From NCBI GenBank assembly GCA_963704615.1, contig OY969923.1, positions 682,001 through 746,000 of the forward strand: a DNA stretch of 64,000 nt, written 5' to 3'. Of the stretch, positions 1 through 8,017 are shown in pieces. The notes beneath the pieces were generated by a model that had not been told where the DNA came from, did no database searches, and saw only the letters and a program-made list of their open reading frames with translations. Both the position numbers and the translations under genes were made by a program. The DNA is from Bog-756 sp963704615. Lineage in GTDB: Bacteria > Actinomycetota > Acidimicrobiia > Acidimicrobiales > RAAP-2. Numbering within the stretch: position 1 is the stretch's first letter; each line of letters opens with the position of its first letter.

Positions 1-1065
1 GCCGGACATGCCCACCGGATGGCCAAGGGCGATGGCACCGCCGTTGACGTTGAGCACGTCCTCACTGACACCGAGCTCCTCGGCGGAGGCGCATCCCACG
101 GCGGCAAAGGCCTCGTTGATCTCGAAGAGATCGATGTCCTTGGTGGTGAGCCCGGCCTTCTTCAGTGCCACCGCGGTGGCGTGGGCCGGCTGGTGCAGCA
201 GCGAAGGGTCGGGCCCGGCCACCTGGCCGTAGGCGATCAGCTCGCCCAGAGGGGACAGCCCCAACTCGGTGGCCTTGGCCTTGGACATGACGATGACCGC
301 GGCGCCGCCGTCGGAGATCTGCGAGGCGTTGCCGGCGGTGATGGTTCCGCTCTTGTCGAAGGCCGGGCGCAGCTTGCCCAGTGACTCGGCCGTCGTCTCG
401 GGCCGGACCCCTTCATCGGTGTCCACCACCAGCGGATCTCCTTTGCGCTGTGGGACGCTCACCGGGATGATCTCCTCCGCGAACTTGCCGTCCTTGATGG
501 CGGCCGCGGCCCGCTCGTGGGACAGGGCGGCAAAGGCATCCTGGCGTTCCCGGGACACGCCGTCGGCGCCGTTGTAGCGCTCGGTGGCCAGGCCCATGGC
601 GCACTGGTCGAACGCACAGAACAGTCCGTCGTACATCATCGAGTCGACCAGAGTGGCGTCCCCGATGCGGTACCCGGCGCGGGCTCCCGGCAGCAGGTAG
701 GGAGCCTGGGTCATGGACTCCATGCCCCCGGCCACCACGATGTCGGCGTCGCCGGCGTTGATCATCAGATCGGCCAAATAGATGGCGTTGAGTCCCGACA
801 GGCACACCTTGTTGACCGTGGTGGCGGCCACGGTCATCGGGATCCCCGCCTTGACGGCCGCCTGGCGGGCGGTGATCTGACCGGCGCCGGCCTGGATGAC
901 CTGGCCCATGAAGACATAGTCCACCTGCTCGGGCTTGATCCCGGCCCTGTCCAGCGCACCGGCGATGGCGAAGCCCCCGAGCTCGGTGGCCGCGAACCCT
1001 CCGAGGGCACCGGCGAGCTTGCCGATCGGGGTCCGGGCCCCTGTGACGATGACGGTTCCGGGCAT
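1..1065 (-). CDS. Acetyl-CoA C-acetyltransferase (thiolase), 3' end beyond the window
   Basis: Biosynthetic-type thiolase condensing two acetyl-CoA to acetoacetyl-CoA (family knowledge). The ATG at 1065 follows a GGAGG Shine-Dalgarno (1071-1075, complement) by 5 nt. The visible 355 codons hold the nucleophilic cysteine (Cys88 in NKVCLSGL), the NEAF motif and GGAIALGHPVGMSG at the window edge. Family members run about 390-400 aa, so roughly 35-40 residues including the second active-site cysteine are missing. It is divergent from ccr and, with hbd nearby, could supply C4 acyl-CoA to that enzyme. Degradative thiolases cannot be excluded without the C-terminus. Confidence 0.93.
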   Translation of the reverse strand, partial: MPGTVIVTGARTPIGKLAGALGGFAATELGGFAIAGALDRAGIKPEQVDYVFMGQVIQAGAGQITARQAAVKAGIPMTVAATTVNKVCLSGLNAIYLADLMINAGDADIVVAGGMESMTQAPYLLPGARAGYRIGDATLVDSMMYDGLFCAFDQCAMGLATERYNGADGVSRERQDAFAALSHERAAAAIKDGKFAEEIIPVSVPQRKGDPLVVDTDEGVRPETTAESLGKLRPAFDKSGTITAGNASQISDGGAAVIVMSKAKATELGLSPLGELIAYGQVAGPDPSLLHQPAHATAVALKKAGLTTKDIDLFEINEAFAAVGCASAEELGVSEDVLNVNGGAIALGHPVGMSG

Positions 1066-1238
1066 GACATCCTCCGTGGCCTACTGGCCGGATCAGGCGG
1101 CGATCCCCCCTTCGGGCCGCCACAACGACTGACCCATGATACGACCTCGACCTCAGGGCGACCACATGGGTCCCGACAGGCGAAAATCCGGTTCGGTGGG
1201 GACCCGGCGGTCCCGGGGTCCGGCCGTGGCGCGCGGGC

Positions 1239-1244
1239 TATCCT
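1239..1244 (+). promoter_or_regulatory. -10 box TATCCT of ccr, leaderless arrangement
   Basis: TATCCT ends 8 nt before the ATG at 1253, and no Shine-Dalgarno is visible. Transcription would start at or within 1-2 nt of the start codon. No good -35 is evident. Confidence 0.55.
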
Positions 1245-1252
1245 CGCTTTCC

Positions 1253-2593
1253 ATGCAGGAGTTCCTCTCGGCCATCCAATCGGGCGCCTCCGGCGAAGAA
1301 ATCGAGGCGTTGCCGCTTCCCGACTCCTACCGGGCCGCCTTCGTCCGGCGCGACGAGGTCGGGATGTTCGACGGCCTCGCCTCGGCGGACAAGGACCCGA
1401 GGAAGTCGCTGCACGTGAGCGAGGTGCCCGTCCCCGAGTTGGCCCCGGACGAGGCCTACATCGCGGTGATGGCCAGCGCCATCAACTTCAACACGGTGTG
1501 GACGTCGATCTTCGAGCCCCTCCCCACCTTCGGGTTCCTGGACAGGTTGGGAAAGGAGAGCCGTTGGGGCGAGCGGCACTCCCTCGACTACCACGTCGTC
1601 GGCTCGGACGCCGCCGGGGTGGTGCTCCGGACGGGCTCGGCCGTCCGCCTGTGGAAGCCCGGGGACAAGGTCACCGTCCACTGCAACTACGTCGACGATC
1701 AGAGCCCGAGCGCCCACGACGACTCGATGCTGGCCGACAACCAACGGATCTGGGGCTTCGAGACGAACTTCGGTGGCTTGGCCGATTTGGCCGTGGTCAA
1801 GGCCAACCAGTTGATGCCCAAGCCCCGTCACCTGACCTGGGAGGAAGCCGCGGCCAACGCCCTGTGCAATTCCACCTCGTACCGGATGCTGGTGTCGAAG
1901 AACGGCGCCCACATGAAACAAGGGGACAAGGTGTTGGTGTGGGGGGCATCGGGCGGCCTCGGGTCCTACGCCGTCCAGTACGTGATCAACGGTGGTGGGA
2001 CACCGGTAGGCGTGGTGTCGTCGGCGGCCAAGGTGGATCTGCTCCACGACCTCGGGGTGGAGGCGGTGATCGACCGCAAGGTGGCCAATTACCGGTTCTG
2101 GAAGGACGAGCACACCCAGGACGAGTCGGAGTGGCGACGACTGGGCAAGGACATCCGTGGACTGGTCGGTGACGACGTGGACATCGTCTTCGAGCACCCG
2201 GGTCGACAGACCATGGGAGCCTCGGTCTTTGCCGCCAAGCGGGGGGGCATCATCGTGACCTGCGCGGCGACCTCGGGGTACATGGTCGAGTACGACAACC
2301 GGCACCTGTGGATGAAGCTCAAGACCATCAAGGGCTCGCACTTCGCCAACTATCGGGAGGCGTGGGACGCCAACCAGCTGGTCTGCGACGGAAAGATCCT
2401 TCCGCCCCTGTCCGCCGTCTATCCCCTCGAATCGGTCGGCGACGCCGCCTACCAGGTCCACCAGAACCTCCACGAAGGGAAGATCGGCGTGATCTGCCTG
2501 GCCCCGGAGGAGGGACTGGGCATCGACGACCCCGAGTTCCGTGCCGAGGTGGGGGAGGACCGGATCACCCTGTTCCGGAGGCACGGGGCGTGA
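1253..2593 (+). CDS. ccr: Crotonyl-CoA carboxylase/reductase
   Basis: Medium-chain dehydrogenase/reductase family, 446 aa, expected to carboxylate crotonyl-CoA reductively with NADPH and CO2 to ethylmalonyl-CoA. The Rossmann motif GASGGLGSYAVQY lies at about residues 231-243. Residues matching the CO2 pocket known from Kitasatospora Ccr (Asn81, Phe170, Glu171, His365) appear here as Asn80, Phe169, Glu170 and His363, which favours a carboxylating enzyme over a simple reductase. ATG 1253 is chosen over upstream in-frame starts because it gives the normal N-terminus and sits 8 nt after TATCCT. The stop overlaps the GTG of the epimerase gene by 4 nt (GTGA), implying translational coupling. Confidence 0.95.
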   Translation: MQEFLSAIQSGASGEEIEALPLPDSYRAAFVRRDEVGMFDGLASADKDPRKSLHVSEVPVPELAPDEAYIAVMASAINFNTVWTSIFEPLPTFGFLDRLGKESRWGERHSLDYHVVGSDAAGVVLRTGSAVRLWKPGDKVTVHCNYVDDQSPSAHDDSMLADNQRIWGFETNFGGLADLAVVKANQLMPKPRHLTWEEAAANALCNSTSYRMLVSKNGAHMKQGDKVLVWGASGGLGSYAVQYVINGGGTPVGVVSSAAKVDLLHDLGVEAVIDRKVANYRFWKDEHTQDESEWRRLGKDIRGLVGDDVDIVFEHPGRQTMGASVFAAKRGGIIVTCAATSGYMVEYDNRHLWMKLKTIKGSHFANYREAWDANQLVCDGKILPPLSAVYPLESVGDAAYQVHQNLHEGKIGVICLAPEEGLGIDDPEFRAEVGEDRITLFRRHGA

Positions 2594-3000
2594 CCCAGCC
2601 CCTTCTGACCGAGATCGATCACGTGGCCATCGCCGTGAACGACCTCGATGCGGCCGTCGCCTACTACGCCGACACCTTCGGGGCCACGGTGGCCCATCGC
2701 GAGCGGGTCGAGTCCGACGGCGTGGAGGAGGCGTTGCTGCAGGTGGCGGACAGCTACATCCAGCTGCTCACGCCCATCCGCGACGACTCACCGGTGGCCA
2801 CGTTCCTGGAGAAGAAAGGCGAGGGGCTGCACCATGTCGGCTACCGGGTGGTCGATTGCGCCCAAGCCCTGCAGTCGGTGAAGGACCATGGCGGCCGGGT
2901 CATCGACGAGGCCCCGCGACCCGGGTCACGCGGGACCCTGGTCGCCTTCGTGCATCCCAAGGGCGCCTTCGGCACACTCATCGAACTGGTGCAGGAGTAG
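2590..3000 (+). CDS. mce: Methylmalonyl-CoA/ethylmalonyl-CoA epimerase
   Basis: A VOC-fold metalloenzyme of 136 aa that interconverts the 2R and 2S epimers of methylmalonyl-CoA, and in this context of ethylmalonyl-CoA. The N-terminal TEIDHVAIAVNDL carries the first metal-binding histidine (His11), GLHHVGYRV a second, and LIELVQE the C-terminal glutamate. The GTG start overlaps the ccr stop by 4 nt, so Ccr and the epimerase are probably co-translated, consistent with the epimerase acting directly on the Ccr product. Length is typical of the family. Use of both substrates is inferred from family knowledge and context. Confidence 0.92.
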   Translation: MTQPLLTEIDHVAIAVNDLDAAVAYYADTFGATVAHRERVESDGVEEALLQVADSYIQLLTPIRDDSPVATFLEKKGEGLHHVGYRVVDCAQALQSVKDHGGRVIDEAPRPGSRGTLVAFVHPKGAFGTLIELVQE

Positions 3001-3011
3001 GCCCCTCTTTC

Positions 3012-4064
3012 ATGGACCCGGCGGACGCGGCGCCACCTGCCTCCCCGGTCGAGCCCGTCGCCGGCGACCCGCCGTCCATCGGTGTCCCGAGCATCCCCGC
3101 CCAGGGTGACCAGGCCCCGGTGCCCGCCCCGGTCCCGTCCCTGTCCGGGCCACCCCCACCGCTCCGCTCCACTCCGCTCCGGCTGGCGCAGACCCCGCCG
3201 ACCCCACCGAACCGCGGCGGGCCGCCGGGGGAGGGGACCGACTCCGCCCGCCCGGGGGCGGACACCGCGCCGGAGCAGGACACCGATCCCGGGTTCGCCC
3301 CCGGGGTCGCCGACCGGCTCCGTTCCTACGTCTATCTGCTGGTCGACCCGCGTACCGGCCGGGCATTCTTCGTCGGACGCGGTCGGGGTGACCGTTGCTT
3401 CCGTCACCTGGCCGCTGCCCGGGGCGACGGCGCCGGCCCGGGGGAGGGCAAGTTCCCGATGCTCGAGCGGATCCGCGAGATCGAGCGGCAGGGGTGCTCG
3501 GTGCGGGTCGACCTCCTGCGCTACGGGATGGGACCGGATGAGGCCTCGGTGGTGGAGGCCGCCGTTCACGATGCGCTCGGTCTCCCGGCCGAGCCCAGGC
3601 TCGGCAGCCAACGCCGGCCGGCCGCCGAGCTCAATGAGCTGCTGGCCAAGCCGGCCAAGTTCAAGCGAGTCCATCAGGTGGTGCTGTTGCGCATCGGCGG
3701 AACCGGGGGCGGTCCTCCCGGTGGCCTCGACGGTCAGCGCTGGCCGATCGATCCGCGGTGGACCGATCTCGACTCGCGCCGCTCGCCCCAATGGGCGGTC
3801 ACCGTGGTCGGCGACCTGGTGGCCGCCGTCTACCGGATCGAGCGGTGGGAACGTGATCCCCCCGCCGTGGATGGTCGCGGCACCGACTCGACGGACGCCG
3901 GAAGCCAAGGCCCGGCGGACCGGTACGCCCTGGTTGGTCGCCGCGATCCCGAGCTCGAGGAACGCTACGTGGGGAGGAACGTCTCCCACTACGTCGACGG
4001 GACGTCGTCGAACCCGGTGACCTATGTGGGGTGCGGACCGCACTGGGTGGACACGCTCCGCTGA
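3012..4064 (+). CDS. GIY-YIG-like domain protein (COG3680-like), unknown role
   Basis: 350 aa. Residues 1 to about 95 are a Pro/Ala/Gly-rich, probably disordered segment. A compact domain follows, beginning YVYLLVDPRTGRAFFVGRGR, which resembles the degenerate GIY-YIG of COG3680/LEM-3-like proteins, with GDRCFRHL and a later VVEAAVHDALG helix carrying a candidate catalytic Glu. The C-terminal half (YRIERWERD, YALVGRRDPELEERYVGR) resembles a second substrate-binding region of the same family. It starts 11 nt after the epimerase gene on the same strand, so it may be cotranscribed, yet it has no obvious metabolic role. Nuclease activity is unproven. An AGGAG lies 14 nt upstream, so the start is moderately sure. 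Confidence 0.7.
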   Translation: MDPADAAPPASPVEPVAGDPPSIGVPSIPAQGDQAPVPAPVPSLSGPPPPLRSTPLRLAQTPPTPPNRGGPPGEGTDSARPGADTAPEQDTDPGFAPGVADRLRSYVYLLVDPRTGRAFFVGRGRGDRCFRHLAAARGDGAGPGEGKFPMLERIREIERQGCSVRVDLLRYGMGPDEASVVEAAVHDALGLPAEPRLGSQRRPAAELNELLAKPAKFKRVHQVVLLRIGGTGGGPPGGLDGQRWPIDPRWTDLDSRRSPQWAVTVVGDLVAAVYRIERWERDPPAVDGRGTDSTDAGSQGPADRYALVGRRDPELEERYVGRNVSHYVDGTSSNPVTYVGCGPHWVDTLR

Positions 4065-4102
4065 ACAGCCCCTGGGGCCGCGGCGCCCGCCGGCCGGTCC
4101 GG

Positions 4103-4108
4103 TAGCCT
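4103..4108 (+). promoter_or_regulatory. -10 box TAGCCT of pccB, leaderless arrangement
   Basis: TAGCCT ends 8 nt before ATG 4117, with no Shine-Dalgarno. The layout is the same as at ccr, lysC and hbd. Confidence 0.55.
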
Positions 4109-4116
4109 CACTGTCC

Positions 4117-5673
4117 ATGGATCACCCGATGACCCAGCGACTCGAAGAACTGGCCGAACGGCGCGCCCTGGCCCTCAACGCGGGGTCGCCCCGGGCGGTG
4201 GAGAAGCATCACGCCAAGGGGAAGATGACCGCTCGCGAGCGCATCGACTACCTGCTCGACGAGGGGTCCTTCCAGGAGCTCGACATGCTGGCCCGCCACC
4301 GGGCCCACGGGATGGGCCTCGAGGAGAACCGGCCCTACACCGACGGGGTGATCACCGGGTTCGGGACCATCGAGGGCCGGCGGGTGTGCGTCTTCAGCCA
4401 GGACTTCACCGTCTTCGGGGGCGCCCTCGGTGAGGTGTTCGCCGAAAAGATCCACAAGGTGATGGATCTGGCCTCGTCGATCGGGGTGCCGATGATCGGG
4501 CTCAACGACGGCGCCGGCGCCCGCATCCAAGAGGGGGTGGTCTCCCTCCACTCCTACGGGGGGATCTTCCACCGCAACGCTCAGGCCTCCGGGGTGATCC
4601 CTCAGATCAGTGTCATCCTCGGCCCGTGCGCCGGTGGCGCGGTCTACAGCCCGGCCATGACCGATTTCATCTTCATGGTGCAGGGCACGAGCCACATGTT
4701 CATCACCGGGCCCGACGTGGTGAAGACGGTGACCGGCGAGGACGTGACCCTCGAGGAGCTGGGTGGGGCCATGAGCCACGCCACCAAGTCGGGGGTGGCC
4801 GCCTTCGTGTCGCCCGACGAGAAGTCCTGCCTCGACGACGTCCGCTACCTGTTGAGCTTCCTGCCCTCCAACAACCTCGAGGAGGCCCCCGTCGTCGTCT
4901 CCGGCGACGATCCCGAACGGTTGACTCCCGAGCTGGTCGAGCTGATGCCGGCCTCCCCCAACCAGCCCTACGACATGAAGAAGGTCATCGAGGCGGTGGT
5001 CGACGACGGTGACTTCTTCGAGGTCAACCACCACTGGGCCATGAACCTGGTGTGTGGCTTCGCCCGCATCGACGGCCGGTCGGTCGGGATCGTCGGCAAC
5101 CAGCCGCAGATGCTCGCCGGGGTGCTCAACATCGACGCCTCCGAAAAGGGCGCCCGATTCGTGCGGACCTGTGACGCCTTCAACATTCCCCTGATCACCT
5201 TCGTGGACGTACCCGGGTTCATGCCCGGGACCGACCAGGAGTACGGCGGCATCATCCGCCACGGGGCGAAGTTGCTCTACGCCTACTGCGAGTCGACGGT
5301 GCCCCGGGTGCAGATCATCACCCGCAAGGCCTATGGGGGGGCGTACGTGGTCATGAACTCCAAGTCGATCGGCGCCGACTTGGCCTACGCCTGGCCGTCA
5401 GCCGAGCTGGCGGTGATGGGACCGGAAGGCGCCGTCGAGATCGTCTACCGGCGAGACCTGGCCGAAGCGGCCGACCCGGTCGGGCGCCGCAAGGAGCTGG
5501 TCGAGGAGTACACCGAGCGGTACGCCAACCCCTATGCCGCCGCCGAACGCGGCTACGTCGACGACGTGATCGATCCCGCCGAAACTCGTCGGGTGCTGGT
5601 CCGCAGCCTGGCTCTCCTGGCCTCCAAGCGCGAGGACCTGCCCAAGCGCAAGCACGGGAACATGCCGCTGTGA
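4117..5673 (+). CDS. pccB: Propionyl-CoA/acyl-CoA carboxylase, carboxyltransferase beta subunit
   Basis: 518 aa, the usual size for AccD/PccB. It transfers carboxylate from carboxybiotin to propionyl-CoA, giving (S)-methylmalonyl-CoA. Family signatures seen include NDGAGARIQEGV, GPCAGGAVYSPAMTDF, the GNQPQMLAG segment and DVPGFMPGTDQEYGG. ATG 4117 was chosen because it starts the conserved N-terminus and follows a -10-like TAGCCT by 8 nt. The stop overlaps the GTG of a small epsilon-like subunit by 4 nt. The biotinylated alpha subunit is not in this window. Substrate preference (propionyl against acetyl or butyryl) is inferred from the epimerase and mutase nearby. Confidence 0.94.
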   Translation: MDHPMTQRLEELAERRALALNAGSPRAVEKHHAKGKMTARERIDYLLDEGSFQELDMLARHRAHGMGLEENRPYTDGVITGFGTIEGRRVCVFSQDFTVFGGALGEVFAEKIHKVMDLASSIGVPMIGLNDGAGARIQEGVVSLHSYGGIFHRNAQASGVIPQISVILGPCAGGAVYSPAMTDFIFMVQGTSHMFITGPDVVKTVTGEDVTLEELGGAMSHATKSGVAAFVSPDEKSCLDDVRYLLSFLPSNNLEEAPVVVSGDDPERLTPELVELMPASPNQPYDMKKVIEAVVDDGDFFEVNHHWAMNLVCGFARIDGRSVGIVGNQPQMLAGVLNIDASEKGARFVRTCDAFNIPLITFVDVPGFMPGTDQEYGGIIRHGAKLLYAYCESTVPRVQIITRKAYGGAYVVMNSKSIGADLAYAWPSAELAVMGPEGAVEIVYRRDLAEAADPVGRRKELVEEYTERYANPYAAAERGYVDDVIDPAETRRVLVRSLALLASKREDLPKRKHGNMPL

Positions 5674-5849
5674 ACCGGGCCCCGGTCGACCCCGAGGTGA
5701 TGGCGGTCATCGCCGCCGCCGTCGAGGAGGCCTGGCCCCGCCCCCGGGTGGTGGTCGATGCCGGGGCGAACCGGCCCCCGGCGTGGCGCTTCAGCGGGCG
5801 GTGGTGGTCGAGGCCGGCCCCGACTCGTCGGGTGCGGCCCTGGGCCTAA
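5670..5849 (+). CDS. Acyl-CoA carboxylase epsilon-like small subunit
   Basis: A 59-aa protein starting at a GTG that overlaps the pccB stop by 4 nt. It begins NRAPVDPEVMAVIAAAVEEA, a short helix, and ends in WRFSGRWWSRP followed by an Arg-rich tail. A small protein with an acidic helix and a Trp-rich C-terminus encoded directly after the carboxyltransferase fits the actinobacterial acyl-CoA carboxylase epsilon subunits, which stabilise the alpha-beta complex. Homology is judged by eye from motif and position. The stop lies inside a hairpin shared with the convergent mutase gene. Confidence 0.75.
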   Translation: MNRAPVDPEVMAVIAAAVEEAWPRPRVVVDAGANRPPAWRFSGRWWSRPAPTRRVRPWA

Positions 5850-5866
5850 CCGGTCCGGTTCAGGCC
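5843..5866. terminator. Hairpin shared by convergent pccB-epsilon and ecm
   Basis: GGCCTAACCG pairs with CGGTT-C-AGGCC (one bulged C) around a GTC loop. The structure covers both stop codons. There is no T-tract. A bidirectional terminator is plausible. Confidence 0.5.
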
Positions 5867-7935
5867 ACCAGGCCGGTCCGGTGCGCTTCGGCCAGCTCCA
5901 ACAGGTCGTCCATCATCCGGCCGATTTCGAAGTCCTTGGGTGTGTAGACCCGGGCCACCCCCTTGCCCAGGAGGATCTCGGCGTCCTCGGGAGGAATGAT
6001 GCCCCCGACCACCACCGGGGCCTCGACCCCGGCGGCCCGGAGCCGGTCGACCACCTCGGGCACCAGCTCGAGGTGGCTGCCGGAAAGGATGGAGATGCCC
6101 ACCACGTCGACGTCCTCGTCCCGGGCGGCAGCCGCGATCTCCGCTGGCGACAGGCGGATTCCCTGGTAGATGACTTCGAACCCGGCGTCGCGGGCAGCCA
6201 CCGCGATCTGCTCGGCCCCGTTGGAGTGGCCATCGAGGCCCGGCTTGCCCACCAGCAACCGCGGTGGTCCGCCGGCCCGTTCGGCCATGGCCTTGGCCCG
6301 GGCCCGGACAGCCCGGAACTCCGTACCCCGGTGGCCCACTCCACCGCGGACCCCGGTGGGGGCGCGGTACTCGCCGAACACCTCCCGCAGGGCTCCCGCC
6401 CACTCACCGGTGGTCCCGCCGGCATGGGCCAGAGCGATGGTGGCCGGCATGATGTTGTCCGAGTTCTCGGCCGCCCGCCGGAGAGCGTCGAGCCCCCGTT
6501 GGACCGAGGCCGAGTCGCGGCCGGACCGCCAGGCCTCCACATCGACCCGCATCTCCGACTCGACGGCCGGATCCACCCGGAGAACGGACCCCCCGGCGCC
6601 CCCGGCGTTCCCGGGCTCGGCGTTCTCCGGCGACAGCGGTGACGGCGCCGTCTCGGTGAAACAGTTGACCCCGACCACCTGTAGCTCGCCGGTCTCGATG
6701 CGGCGCACCCGCTCGGCCTGGCTTCCGACCAGGCGGGCCTTCAACTCGTCGATGGCCTCGAAGGCCCCGCCCAGCTCGAGCACGTTCTCCAGTTCGGCCC
6801 ACGATGCCTGGGCCAGATCTTCGGTCTTCTTCTCGATGACCACCGAGCCGTCGAAGATGTCGCCGTACTCGAGGATGTCGGATTCGAAGGCCAGGATCTG
6901 CTGGATGCGCAGCGACCACTGCTGGTCCCACGGGCGCGGCAGCCCGAGCGCCTCGTTCCAGGCCGGGAGCTGGATGGCCCGGGCCCGGGCCCGCTTGGAC
7001 AGGGTGACACCCAGCGCCTCGAGGACGATGCGGGGAACGTTGTTCTCGGGTTGCGCCTCGGTCAGGCCGAGCGAGTTGACCTGCACGCCGTAGCGGAACC
7101 GTCTGAGCTTAGGATCGGTCACGCCGTAGCGCTCGGTGCACACCCGCTCCCACAGCCCGGTGAACGCCCGCATCTTGCAGGTCTCCTCGACGAACCTCAC
7201 CCCGGCGTTGACGAAAAAGGAGATGCGCCCGACCACCGCCGGGAACTCCACTTCGGGGATCTGGCCCGAGTCGCGCACGGCGTCGAGCACGCCGATGGCG
7301 GTGGCCAGGGCGTAGGCCACCTCCTGGGTCGGGGTGGCCCCGGCCTCTTGGAGGTGGTAGCTGCAGACGTTGATCGGATTCCACCGGGGGACGTGGCGCA
7401 CGGTATAGGCGATGGTGTCGACAGTGAGCCGCCGACTGGGAAGCGGCGGGAAGATGTAGGTGCCCCGCGACAGGTACTCCTTGATGATGTCGTTCTGAGT
7501 GGTCCCCGACAGCACCTCCGGATCAACGCCGCGGTCCTCGGCGTTGGCGATGTAGAGGCCGAGGAGCCAGGCCGCGGTGGCGTTGATGGTCATCGACGTG
7601 TTCATCGACTCGACCGGGATCTGATCGAGCAGCTGGGACATGTGACCCAGGTGGGCGACGGGGACGCCCACCTTGCCCACCTCGCCGGCCGCCTCGGGCG
7701 CGTCGGGGTCGTAGCCGATCTGGGTGGGCAGGTCGAAGGCGATGGAGAGCCCGGTTTGGCCCTTGGCCAGGTTGGTGCGGTAGAGCTCGTTGGAGGCCTT
7801 GGGCGTCGAATGGCCCGAATAGGTGCGCATCACCCACGGGGCGTCCCGGGTTGGGGAGGAGGGTGAGCCCAGGCCGGCCTCAGTCACTTCCTCGGGTCCT
7901 GTCACGATCCCCACCTCGTCCTTCGCACCCGCCAC
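5860..7935 (-). CDS. ecm: Ethylmalonyl-CoA mutase (MeaA type), B12-dependent
   Basis: 691 aa, expected to convert (2R)-ethylmalonyl-CoA to (2S)-methylsuccinyl-CoA with adenosylcobalamin. The protein reads closely like Streptomyces MeaA from memory: WVMRTYSGHSTPKASNELYR, GQTGLSIAFDLPTQIGYDPD, NPINVCSYHLQEAGATP and PWDQQWSLRIQQILA in the catalytic barrel, then a C-terminal B12 domain with the base-off motif DGHSNG inside KPGLDGHSNGAEQI and a later ILSGSH. The barrel and B12 domain share one chain. Classical methylmalonyl-CoA mutase is the alternative, but the MeaA-like KPGLDGHSNG signature and ccr nearby favour Ecm. It starts at GTG 7935 after a weak AAGG and lies 82 nt downstream of hbd on the same strand. 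Confidence 0.9.
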   Translation of the reverse strand: MAGAKDEVGIVTGPEEVTEAGLGSPSSPTRDAPWVMRTYSGHSTPKASNELYRTNLAKGQTGLSIAFDLPTQIGYDPDAPEAAGEVGKVGVPVAHLGHMSQLLDQIPVESMNTSMTINATAAWLLGLYIANAEDRGVDPEVLSGTTQNDIIKEYLSRGTYIFPPLPSRRLTVDTIAYTVRHVPRWNPINVCSYHLQEAGATPTQEVAYALATAIGVLDAVRDSGQIPEVEFPAVVGRISFFVNAGVRFVEETCKMRAFTGLWERVCTERYGVTDPKLRRFRYGVQVNSLGLTEAQPENNVPRIVLEALGVTLSKRARARAIQLPAWNEALGLPRPWDQQWSLRIQQILAFESDILEYGDIFDGSVVIEKKTEDLAQASWAELENVLELGGAFEAIDELKARLVGSQAERVRRIETGELQVVGVNCFTETAPSPLSPENAEPGNAGGAGGSVLRVDPAVESEMRVDVEAWRSGRDSASVQRGLDALRRAAENSDNIMPATIALAHAGGTTGEWAGALREVFGEYRAPTGVRGGVGHRGTEFRAVRARAKAMAERAGGPPRLLVGKPGLDGHSNGAEQIAVAARDAGFEVIYQGIRLSPAEIAAAARDEDVDVVGISILSGSHLELVPEVVDRLRAAGVEAPVVVGGIIPPEDAEILLGKGVARVYTPKDFEIGRMMDDLLELAEAHRTGLVA

Positions 7936-8017
7936 CTGTCGCCTTGTCCTTGCCCGTCCGGTGTCGGGGAGATACGACCCAGGTTACCCCCAAGTCCCCT
8001 TCCAAGTTACCCGAAGG

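Noticed and set aside
5860..7935. Calling the mutase a classical methylmalonyl-CoA mutase
   Set aside because: The whole sequence, including KPGLDGHSNG, follows the MeaA/Ecm pattern, and ccr is adjacent. The classical enzyme remains a weaker alternative.
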